Shown here piece after piece: positions 1-10,865 of a stretch of 40,165 bases of DNA. The notes below the pieces were generated by a model. It was not told the origin of the DNA, searched no databases, and saw only the letters and a list, made by a program, of their open reading frames with translations. This stretch comes from Ichthyophonus hoferi (Eukaryota > Opisthokonta > Ichthyosporea > Ichthyophonida > Ichthyophonidae): positions 9,034 through 49,198 of the forward strand of contig NAOQ01000090.1 of NCBI GenBank assembly GCA_002751075.1, given 5' to 3'. The position numbers and the translations under genes are program-made. Every line of letters starts with the position of its first letter. The first letter of the stretch is position 1.

Positions 1-111
1 TTAAACAAAGATCTAAGTCACATTTAGTAATTTAGATTAAACGCATAACTATGATGGAAACATAAAGTAAATTGGGATCCATAGGAAGATAGAAAAAGTA
101 ATTTATCTAAT

Positions 112-404
112 TCCCCTCTGACACAAGTGGCAAGGATACTTCAAAAAATATCCTTGAAGACTTTGACATTAGTATAAGTTTTGAATCAAGTACAGTAGAA
201 GAGGTACATCACATGTGCGTTGGCAGTAACATAGAATCAACATTTAAAAGTGAATATTTCAACCGAGTTACTCAGGCCCAACAATTTAAAAGCGCTTTCC
301 CTGACATCTCCAATCTATCTAAAAAAAAACCTAAATATAGAACCATGTCAGGGGAGCAGCACACCAATGGTTCACAGAGATATGGTCTTACTCAGGGACA
401 GTAA
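112..404 (+). other. Codon-like open stretch, unidentified
   Basis: This is an uninterrupted reading frame of about 97 codons; its first ATG is at 213 and it ends in TAA at 402-404. The composition (Ser, Glu, Gln and Asn rich, ending GLTQGQ) is more protein-like than the surrounding AT-rich DNA, and there is no domain I recognise. Further pieces of the same frame downstream, to about 575, also look protein-like but are interrupted. It could be the end of a decayed transposon coding region that abuts the LTR-like segment at 578, or an exon of a host gene entering from the left. No splice sites decide between these. Confidence 0.25.
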
Positions 405-605
405 CAACAGTTTCCTGAAATGCAACTGGTTTTTACAGCTGAGATAATACAGTAATTGCTCATGTAGTTAAGAAGAGGGGCTGCAAAAGCAATCACATCT
501 CTCTCCATTTCCAAAGAAGCGATCGTCTCAGGAAACCTACAAGGAATTTTGTTGCAATCACTAAAAAAATATGCAATTCAATCTCAATTACAATTATGAT
601 CTTAA

Positions 606-931
606 TTATGCAAGGGAAATTTTTCTAAATCTATTGTAATCGTCCTCGTCAATCTCTGAGATGTCAATATCAGAGTCAGAAGAAAACGAATCGTCAGACG
701 AACTGGAATCACTAGACGAGCTTGGTGTCTTGAGAGAAATCGAAGGCAATGGTACAAACCGCTTGATGGGTTTGGCAGTTGAGAATGTATGGCCTTCAAT
801 GGATGAGTCAGGGGAGGGCACACTTACTCTAGACTTTTTCTCTACACGAATCGACTGTCATACGTTTCTTGGTGTTAGTACAATCGTTCGTTTACTGAAT
901 TTGTCTTTGAGGTAATTTTACTTTTGGACAT
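606..931 (-). CDS. Small serine/acid-rich protein with one 41-bp intron (unknown function)
   Basis: This is a two-exon gene read on the minus strand. Exon 1 is 931-896 (12 codons, starts MSKSKITSKT), the intron is 895-855, and exon 2 is 854-606 with stop TAA at 608-606; the product is 94 aa. The intron starts GTAAAC, has a perfect TACTAAC branch site about 20 bases before its end, and ends GACAG, and the frame is kept across it. The first half of the protein is basic (SIRVEKKSRV). The second half is a run of Ser and Asp ending in a Glu/Asp-rich segment (DIDISEIDEDDYNRF), which resembles a casein-kinase-2-like acidic tail or a disordered binding region. I do not recognise a family. The final codons and stop lie in sequence that resembles the start of the copia LTR at 5096, so the native C-terminus may have been replaced. 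Confidence 0.55.
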
Positions 932-1424
932 AATAAAACTAAACGATGATGACTTCCAATACATAGAATTTATTACATATTTTTCCGGTCCTTGTGAGAC
1001 CATGAATGGCGTTATATACTTTCCGCCAATCATACTGAAACCAGACAGTATCCTTAATTATGGTGTGATACATTAGGCGATACATATAATGGAGTATGAG
1101 CATGCTATAGGCGCTCATTCCAGTAATAATTATTCTTTAAGTTATTAATGATGATATCTTAATCAGTGATGTCTCATTATGATGACAAATAGATGCCCAT
1201 GCCTTAAAAAACCCGAGCTTTAGAAGCTTTTGCATAAATCTTATTGGTATTGAGTTAACATTTCTATTTATAGTTACTTACCGCTAATCCAATGGTTCTA
1301 CTGCGATTAATACATTAATGTATATAATTATTAACCAATAATAAGGAGGTTAGTAATTAATTACTTCACACAAATATAATAAATTAATTAAGTTAATCTA
1401 TGCACTAGCTTGTTATAACAACAG
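932..1424. other. Non-coding, upstream of the small minus-strand gene
   Basis: This AT-rich DNA has no codon-like stretch. It holds the 5' side (promoter side) of the 606-931 gene and probably belongs to the block that separates the two parts of the 5' LTR. A CCAAT sequence lies at about 1025 and another (AATCCAATGG) at about 1290. No other element was recognised. Confidence 0.4.
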
Positions 1425-1700
1425 AATCAACCAATGAAAATAGCACTATCAGCTCTTGGCAATATAATTTGTCTAATCAGTTAAAAATAAAAATACATTG
1501 TATCTTATCTATCTACACAATCTAAACATAGAATATATATTAGATTATCACACTAATAATTACTTACTTTAATTAATGTCAACCAATTCTGAAGGATATA
1601 TAGGAATACTACCAATGCTCATACTAGATACAGGTTAAGTCATGATACATGACTTTTATAGAGTGACCAATAATTATTAATCACTACTAAGTAAAATACA
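1425..1700 (+). repeat. Main part of the 5' LTR of the copia fossil
   Basis: The block aligns to about 5146-5410 through shared words: CCAATGA, AATAGC, CTCTTGG, AAAATACATT, ACTAAT, TAAGTCATG and GACTTTTAT occur in the same order and spacing. Identity is clearly imperfect, as expected for old LTRs. The outer 55 bases of the same LTR seem to lie at 578-632, separated by about 0.8 kb. Confidence 0.65.
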
Positions 1701-4700
1701 CTACACGGGAAAAAAATCTTGTCTAGTAAACAAACCGAAAACATAGTAGGGAACATACAAAAATACAGCACATATTTTATTTCTACACATGATTCCACCA
1801 ATACTAGAAGGCATCATTGTCGATTGATACGAATCACCAGAAAAGATTACGATTAGATTTGACTCCATTTAGTCATGCAGACGTTTTACTCATATTCAAT
1901 ATACAACCAGAGTAATATAAGTTGATAAGTTAGAAGAAGATAGAGTAGGGGTAAAAATAAACAAAGTTATTTTTAAATTTACTCATACTTTCAATAAATC
2001 AACTACACTAAGTAGGATGATTGTATCAAAAACAAGATGCAAGTTTCCATGTATCTACAGGTGATAGAAAATGAGCTAACTTTCGAACAACGAGAGAACC
2101 CAACCAGAGTGTCTCCACAAGAAGCAATGTCCAGACACTACTTATATGTATCAGCATCAATGGAGCAACGTCTGATAGAAAGTTGGGAGCAGAATCAATT
2201 TGCATTACGTAAATGAAGAGGGATGAAAAGCCAATTTGATGGAAAAGATATAGCTCAACAAACAAAATACCAGATGGAATATTTAATATTTAGAAATTTC
2301 ACTCAGACAAAATGAAAATGAAAATGAATACATTGCAAGAGTAGTGGCTACCAGCAAAAGCCTTAAAGAAACAGTCATGGAGTAGCATGACTAAGCTATG
2401 GTCAACAAGATGATCATTAATCTGCAGTTAACAAGATATGGAGGCCAAGTCAAAGCTTTTTGTCAGGTTGCCAAAAGCAGATGTGATACACTGAATAAAT
2501 GAATTGAAGATATTACTACACATCAAGTTGAAATTAATTAGGAAGAACGGGAATCAACAAAAGTTGAAGAAAGAATATCAATACAGACCTAATGTGGAAT
2601 CCCATAACTATGAGTCAGAAACATGTGACATATGCCAGAAAGCACATTCAACGAGTCAGTGCTCTGTCATTCAGTAACTCAACATACTCAACATTGGTAC
2701 TCATTACCAATTAGACCATGACAATAAACGTCTAAGACCCTGAAGGAAGGAAAAAGGACGTCCTGAGAAGCAAAAGGCCAACCATCACTCAGGGAACAGA
2801 GAGGCTGACAACCTTTCACACTACAAGAAAGGAAAGAGGCAGCACAGCACAGCCTACAAAGTGGGAGAGGATACCTTATATGTAACCACGGGCTACATAG
2901 ATGGAGAAGATATAGAAGGAACGAAGCTTAATTCAAATTTTGTACTAGAGAGTGGTTCATCAAGGCATCTACACTTCAAAGGAGAAAACTTTACCATCTT
3001 CACTCCAGGTACATCCTATGTAGTTGGGGAAATGAAATGAAGAGCATGGTATTAGGATCTGGCAACATATAGCTAGCTGCTAGAGTAGGCAAAACAGTAA
3101 CTCTCATTAGATTAGAGAACATGCTGTTGGTCCCCAATTTAAAAGCCAGCCTATTCTCTATCTCATCCTTGAATGGAAAAGGTATCACAACTGTGTTCAA
3201 GGATGATACAGTAACAGTCTTCCAAAAAAGGAGTAATAGTGATGCAGGGAACAAGGAAGAATAACATTATTTACAGGTTGGATGCTCCAGTGATTCCACC
3301 AGAGGAAGTAGAAAGAAAAAGATAGTTAAAAAAAAAGCTTCTACATACCAGGAGACCAACATGATAGTTGAGAAGAAGACACCTACCAAGACTGTAGAAC
3401 CAGAAGCTTATGTAGGCTTAATGGCTTATGAGACTTTTCATTTCATATTCATGCACCCCAGTTCAGCCAACATGTCCCTTACATTGGCAATGTCAAACAA
3501 CATGGTATTAGACAAGAAAAAGAAGAACTGTGGAATCTGCAGTATGTTCAAAGCCAAAAAGATTCCATACCCAGAGAGAACAAACTAAGCAACAAAAATA
3601 CAACGGAGAGTACACTTGGGCTTAGCTGGACCCTTGTGGAAATCCTACTTTGGTTTCCAGTATGTGAAAACTTTTACAAATGAGCCCTTACATTATGTTA
3701 AAGTGTATTTACTCAGACAGAAATCGGACACGTTTTAGGATTTCAAGAGATACCACACCTTTGCTATTATTATACACAGCAAGCTTATGGCTACTGTGTT
3801 AACTGACAATGGAAATGTGTATTTAAACTCAGATGCTCCATTATACCTGGAGCAATTTGACCACCATCTAACCACCATCCCCCATCATCTTGAGCAGGAT
3901 AGGCTCAGTAAAAGAATGAATCAGACGTTGTTCACATTTATAAAGATTTCTAGAATTGCTAGAATAGAAATTGATACTCTTTAATATCTTTGAGATGAAG
4001 CCATTAGGACAGCAGCTTTCACTTTGAATGTGCTGCCAACCAGGAGTCTACTAAAATCGACACTATTATGAAACTTATGACAACAATTGACCACAACTTT
4101 CAGCTGACTCAGACCTTATGAATGTAGATGCTACTATGAAAATACGACCTCCAACAAGATGGCCCCACAAGGACAGGAGGTAGTGATGCAAGGAGATCAA
4201 GAGATTCAGAAGGCATACAGGCTGTTGGATACCAAGAGCAAAAATATGACAATCAGTAGGCACGCCAAATGTTTAGAGAGAAGTTTTTCCTATGCTGAAA
4301 ACAGTCAAGGCTTTCCAGACCATGAGAATAGGCCTCTAATAAAAGCCAAAGCTACCAGTATGATTGGAAGGGACTTATTACCTACACAACATGATCCTTC
4401 TTCATTGAACGAGTCTTAGAAATATACGTCAACTTAGGGGGAGTTGAGTGAGGAAAATAGGGGTAAGAAGATTTAGAAATCCAGGACGGATAAAAGTGAG
4501 GAGCTAAAGAACAGTTGAAGTAAGAAAAACGAGAAAGAGAAAACACAGAGGGAAACCATTGGTACAACTCCACAGAAAAGCAAATATGCACCCCCCATTA
4601 CAAAGTCAGGTCAAAGATACTAACTAGACTCCATCTCTACACATGCAGCATATTCAGCCTCGGAAGCCAATCTATATGGTCAAGCTGATCACAAGCCAAT

Positions 4701-5095
4701 TTGTGCAGCCAAGAACTCCTTTCAATAGCCTCAATGGGAGGCTGCTATGCAACAAGGAATAAAAATTCTGCCAGACAATTCCACATGGAGAATCATGAAT
4801 AAGTCAAAAGGGGAACCATTGTTAAAACTATTGTAGGTATTCAACATAGAGAGGGATAGTCAAAGGAACATCACCAAATACATGGCCTAATTTGTAGTGA
4901 TAGAGGACCACCTATAGGAAAACAGAGTATTTTGACGTAGAATCCTCAGTTTTCTCCTTGACCACCATCAAACTTCTTCTAGCCCTAGCAGCATGAAGGG
5001 ACTTAGAGGTCATACAGCTCGATAGAGTGGGAGCCTACCTAAACGGAAAACAAGAGGAAGACATATTCTTGTGATTGCTAGAAAAACATACCCTA

Positions 5096-5410
5096 CAATC
5101 TCAATTACGATCATTATTTTAATTATGCATGTGAAATGCGTCTGAATTGACCAATGAGAATAGCTCTACGGCTCTTGGACATACTCTATCTAGCAGGTGA
5201 AAAATACATTACATTATACCTTACATCAACACACTAATGATTAATGCTCTAACTAGCATTATCCAATTGTGACAAAACTTAGGATATCCTGAGCGGTATA
5301 TAAGAGCACTAGCAACATTAGCTTAAGCACGGGCTAAGTCATGCTATACGACTTTTATTGTGACTCCCATAGCTGATCAATATGACCTTAAGTAATAAAG
5401 TCATCTCGGC
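5096..5410 (+). repeat. 3' LTR of the copia fossil
   Basis: This is the partner of the 5' LTR arms. Its first part (CAATCTCAATTAC, then TTAATTATGCA) matches 578-612, and the rest matches the block starting near 1425. The exact end is unclear because similarity fades after the TAAGTAATAAAG region. Confidence 0.6.
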
Positions 5411-7392
5411 ATTATCAACTCAATTACAAGAGGTCGAATTCAGACCTTCCCATTCGTTCAATGAATCATATCAATGTGCTAGTAGTTATAAAAGATTATT
5501 ATATAACTACTACTATTCCCTATTGACGCAGTAAATTAGGTGCAAATAGCCGAAGTAACTACGTACCAATAGACATGGCTAAACAATGAACTGGTTATGC
5601 CAATTTTACAAACTATATATACGAACTAAATAAGTAAAATATATCTTACACTTAATTCCTATTCCTTAAAACTATTCGGATTAAATATTAGATTAATTAG
5701 ACTGTCACTTAAAACCAGTAGATCCATATTAGCTTTGCTATTGATCTAAAAACTCCGCCGCTATTTTTATCTTTTAATTAGTTAACTGTAGCTTAACACG
5801 TAATAAATATGAAATTTTACAAGTATAATAGCTTAATGGATAGAAGAAAATACCATATTAATATATAGAACATTATATAGGTAGAGTATAGTATTTTGGA
5901 TTACGTGTTTGGCAGTTGGTGAGACAGAAAGAAATAAAAAGAAAGTGGGAACATACGCAGAATTCTTAAAATACCCTTTTAGATGTATTGGTTATTTTCA
6001 AAATAATTTATCAATGGTAGAAAAGTAATTCAAATATATGGACTATTTTATCACTATATTTTATCTTATGTATTATTTTATAATGTATTATTAATTATCT
6101 TTAATAGAAAAATTATTAATACATATATATATATATGCTAGTAATATATTAAATAATGTTAAATTTATTATATTATATTAATATTTTATGTTTATATAAT
6201 ACTACTGTATACTATCTAATAGAATGTTTCATTCGATTCCTGTTCTCCACACAGTTGGACCAATCAGAAATAGAAGCAAAGGTTTAGAGTTAACAAGATA
6301 TTAGATAAGTTTTATTAACAGTCGGATCACGTGAGTTCTAAAGTCGGTGTAAACATTTGGCCATTTTTTTGTTTATGTAAAAATAAAAAATAAAGCACAA
6401 TTATCAATTAGGCAGGAAATAAACTCTAATAATTTTCAATATTGTAAATAAATATAAAAATAATTATTCACACTCTTAAAATGAGAGTTAAAAAAAACAG
6501 TCGTTGAAATAAACTACCGCTCTAACGAAGGTTCCGTAATATGTTAAAATTCGTATCCTATCCTTAATAAAAGATTCATGAAAGGCTGACAAATATGATA
6601 GCTCCAATTCTCATTAATAATCAAAGCATAATAGTCATATAAGCCTAGAGGTATACTATGCATTTTTTCGCTCTAGTTTTCAGATACCTTAGAAGGTAAT
6701 AAGAATCTCTCACTCGATATAGTAGGCTCATTTGAAAACATGCGATGCGGTTTTGGCCAATGAGAACTTAATTATTATTATAGGACTTGCGCAAGTACAC
6801 TGTACATGTGCAAAAATTTATCGCACCCATAATCACTATTAATCTTAAGCTTAAGATGTTAATCGCACATCTATACATAGTGGTTCGATTAATATTAATC
6901 TCATAATAACTACCAATATTTGTGTTTATTTGTTGATAAATTTAAATTCATATAGGTATATGAAAATAAACAATTAAAATAAGAATATTATATTTAAATT
7001 TTATAATTAATAATCTATATTAACATTTCAATCAATGTAAATTAACGATTAGAGTATGATCACCATCAATCTAGCATATCATTGGCTGAAAGGATCAATT
7101 AACCTTAAAAAAAGCCAAAGTATATCATAAGGCGATTGAGGAAATAACTTGATTATATTAGTCTTAATGGCACATATTGATTGGGCATTAGTATTGACGA
7201 AAACAATTAATCGTAGATCTATAGATTACTCTTAGATCGATCGGACATAGTAAGTTTACATGTAAACATATAATTCATTAGTGTATAGTACCGTATTATA
7301 TATGGTTGGTTATACATACAATATAGTATATTGTGTTGTAATACCTACCTAACTACAAACAAACATATAATAATATTATACTCAATAGTGTC
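5411..7392. other. AT-rich intergenic DNA between the copia fossil and LAS1
   Basis: No codon-like stretch was found on either strand. Contents are a short (TA)n tract near 6121-6136, long A/T runs, and CCAAT-type words at about 6259 (GGACCAATCAGA) and 6753 (GGCCAATGAGA). The second resembles the CCAATGAGAATAG word of the copia LTR, so some of this may be eroded LTR sequence. The last part is the promoter side of LAS1; no clear TATA box can be picked out of such AT-rich DNA. Confidence 0.35.
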
Positions 7393-10300
7393 ATGTCTAA
7401 TAAAGTACAAAGATTATTCCCATGGGTAAACCCAGAAGAATGGAAGCAGGTTTTTGATTGGCTCTTTCACGAAGAGAAGGAGATGAGAAAGAAAGGCATA
7501 CAGAGAGTAAGGGAATGTACATTTAAAGGTTAAAGACAAGTCTAGGCCAATTATAGGATAATGTTAAAATTTAATTATTAATCGTATTGTTACTTGTAGA
7601 TGTTCGCGCTTGTGTGTGCTTGTGTGTGCGTGTATGTGTAGAGGTGGAGGTAGAGGTAGGGTAAATATTACTATTTACTTATACAATGATAATTTGGTAT
7701 TGTATTATTATTTGTCATAGTATATATTATAATATATTATACTATATGATAACATAGAGTAATATAGAGTAGTATATTATTGCGTAGTATATTATAATAT
7801 ATTATCGTATAATATAGTATAGTATAGTATAACATAGCAAGTTATATTGTAGCTGAGTATAGGATAGTAAATTATATTATCGTATGTATAACAGATTATA
7901 TTTTATTATAGTATATTATAGTTTTGATAGTAATAATATCAATTAAGGATTTATGTATGTTATGTATATGCCATTATATGTAATTATATAGACTATTATA
8001 TAGACTATTATAGGTTGTTATATTATTATATTATTATATGTTACTATGTGTTATGAGATGTTATTAGATGTTATTATATGTTACTATATTATTATATATT
8101 ATTATATGAAACTGTATATTACTATTTTTTACTATATATTACTCTATGTTATGATATGCTATTAGATGTTATTAGATGTTATTATATTATATTATATTAT
8201 GTTATTAGATGTTATTTTTTATATATTTATAAATCTACCTATCAAATCATTTCTTTAAATTTTTGTCATAGCCATTAAAGGAGAATTTTTTTATCTAATC
8301 GTAATAGTTACCTTAATTAGGTATATATATACCATATCTAGACGTGTGATATATATAAAACTGGCTATATTAAAAAAATAAATGAATCCCATTGAATGGA
8401 TAAAAAATTACCACCAATCCATACCTTCTTTTTAAAATTTATATTTAAATTAATCCAATCCTTGTTAGGTATCGGCATGGAAGGCACGTGGTAAAGTCCC
8501 TGTGGCTGTAGATTCTACAGCTACACTAGTAGATGTGATGATACAAGACTGCATGTAGGTGGGAGAGGGAAAGGGAGAGGGAGGGAGAGGGAAAGAGGAA
8601 GGTAGGCAAGTAGGGAGATGTATATGTATAGACGTAGTATGTTCCATACTATCCTTTCTATGTCATCCTTCTAGCCTATATCCTATATCCTCATACCCAC
8701 CCACCTATTTATAGGAATAATCGTATCATACAGTTTACCACATCTTGCAATCTACACTCTTCTCTATTTCAATCTATATTCTTCTATATTCCATTATACA
8801 TTCCTCTTCATCCTGCTAATCCAATACAATTATACGCAGGCTAACAGGGAATGAGAGCCAATCAAATGACAGCTATGATAATATATTGAGATTAACTTAT
8901 ACCATGGCTCTGATCAGGTAGGAGGGGCTTGTATGAAATTAGGGGGATATATAGAAAATTAAAAGAATATATATATATATAATCTTTCAATAATATTTAA
9001 CCCAATTAAATCTCACAGATTTGTAAACGGCATTGTTGATTCGTTACAGAAGGGAACATATGCCCGTAGTGTTCAGTCATTGGCTAATCAACTGAACCTC
9101 CCTTCTTGGTTGGTTGATTTACGACATGACGGCACACACTCTAGCCTTCCCTCTCTCTCTGTCTGTCGGATTGCATGTGGGGAGGTAAGTAATAGGGTGG
9201 GATAGGATAGGACATGAAGTACAATATGACATCATGCCCATACCAATATATGGGTTGGATGCCTATATATAGAACTGCTTTTATTCTGTCACAACTTGTT
9301 GATTGCAAAATGGCGACATTTTATACTATATTTAGTATCAATCTTGTTTTAAAGCGACACCTATATAAGGTTAAATAATACAATCAGTTAGTTCCGATAG
9401 CCCAATTTGGAAATTTCTGTCTCTATAACAAACAAATAAATTTCCAAAAAAAAAAGATGAATGTAGAAATTTAAACTTTTTATGCTACAACAACAACAAC
9501 CTAGCAGTATGTATCAATCATATTAACCAATTATAGTTTGTTTTAAATTTTTAATTTAAAAGCATCATCGAACCTTATAAAGTCATAGTTGTATCTTGGT
9601 TAAATTATCGAGAGAGAAATTAATTAGTATTTAAAGGGATCTGTTAATGACTGGATATTATTCTAGAATTAAAGCACGGGTTGGCTGGCGTTTATTGATC
9701 TAATATAAGTAAAGAATGGTTTACCTAATACAAACACTAAAAGTATAATTAAACCTTCCCTGTAGTTGAACCCTTTCGTTATGCCATAAATATTAACTAG
9801 TAGTTGTACAGGCTTTGTGGTGGCTACGCGATAACTATTGGGAGAGGCGAGCTGAAGAAAAGGGAGACAAATCATCGGTGGACCATGTTAGCCTCTTAAG
9901 GAAATATGCTGGTGCACAGGCTAAGATATTGGCTGGTATGTATAGATGCATGCATATATAATCAATTAAATGAAATATTATTTATTTATTTATTGCCAGA
10001 ACCTAAGGTTTTAACTCCATTTAAATAGATTATTCTTTATAACTATTTAGATTTATTCATTCTTATTGGTTGATGACCTAGATCTAAAAGCGTTACTAAG
10101 CCTATCAGTCTGTAAAACAGTTTTTACATGGAGATTAACTAGAAAATTTATGTTTAATAATTTTTTAATATTAATATTTAATTTTAAATTAACCAATCCA
10201 GCGGAGGCAAAGGGCCAGAAAGCTAAAAGGGGTGCACTACAAGATATTATCCAGTTATTGGTAGAAGGCTCTAGCCATGTAATTGGACGCAATAATCTCT

Positions 10301-10834
10301 TGACTGCCTTATTAGCTAATGGGGCTATGATTCCGAACGATGAGAGGTAGGTTATATACTTGTATATATAATTGGGGTTACATACTGTAATACTACCATA
10401 TGTACCTCCATACATACATACTATTAGACCTGCATACATACATACATACATACATACATACATACATACACACATACATACATACATACATACATACATA
10501 CATACATACATGCCTACATGCCTACATGCCTGCATGCCTACATGTATACCCACTTTCTTAGTCTATTCCTATCTAGCCACTACAATGTCTTATGTTTTAG
10601 CACATAACAAAGAATTTACACATGGAACATTACAACCTTTATATATAGAGAGGGTAATCTATTAATAGGTTATCAGGTAAGTTATATTTTTGGTTGTAGT
10701 TTTATTACCGTAAAAAGATATGATGTGGTTGGGTAGTGTTTTTATGCAAAGATTACAGTTGGCAATAGAAAATATTCACACATTCTTACTAACCTATTGA
10801 AACATATATACATCCATACATACTATTATACATG

Positions 10835-10865
<31 letters not shown>

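Larger units (their letters stand above)
578..5410 (+). mobile_element. Ty1/copia-type LTR retrotransposon fossil (broken)
   Basis: This is a decayed copia-order element on the plus strand. The 5' LTR-like arm is 578-632 plus about 1425-1700; the 3' arm is about 5096-5410. The internal region contains a gag-like stretch (about 2040-2850) with a CCHC-type zinc-knuckle signature (CDICQKAHSTSQC, about 2619-2660), a protease-like segment near 2940-3000, a GAG-pre-integrase/integrase-like region (about 3080-3850) and the start of a copia reverse transcriptase region (about 4640-5060). The order gag, protease, integrase, RT is that of Pseudoviridae/Ty1-copia. The pol part is incomplete at its 3' end. 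The LTR arms differ from each other by many substitutions and the coding region has many breaks, so it is old. Several apparent ORFs within 2026-4600 are remains of this element and not host genes. Confidence 0.75.

Noticed and set aside
8465-8647. 60-codon Pro/Ser-rich minus-strand ORF
   Set aside because: It is the shadow of LAS1 exon 2 and of the G-rich tract beyond it.
10053-10665. ORFs of about 100-166 codons on both strands (runs of Met-Tyr-Val-Cys or His-Thr-Tyr-Ile)
   Set aside because: They are translations of the (CATA)n microsatellite, joined to LAS1 exon 6 on the plus strand by reading through the intron.
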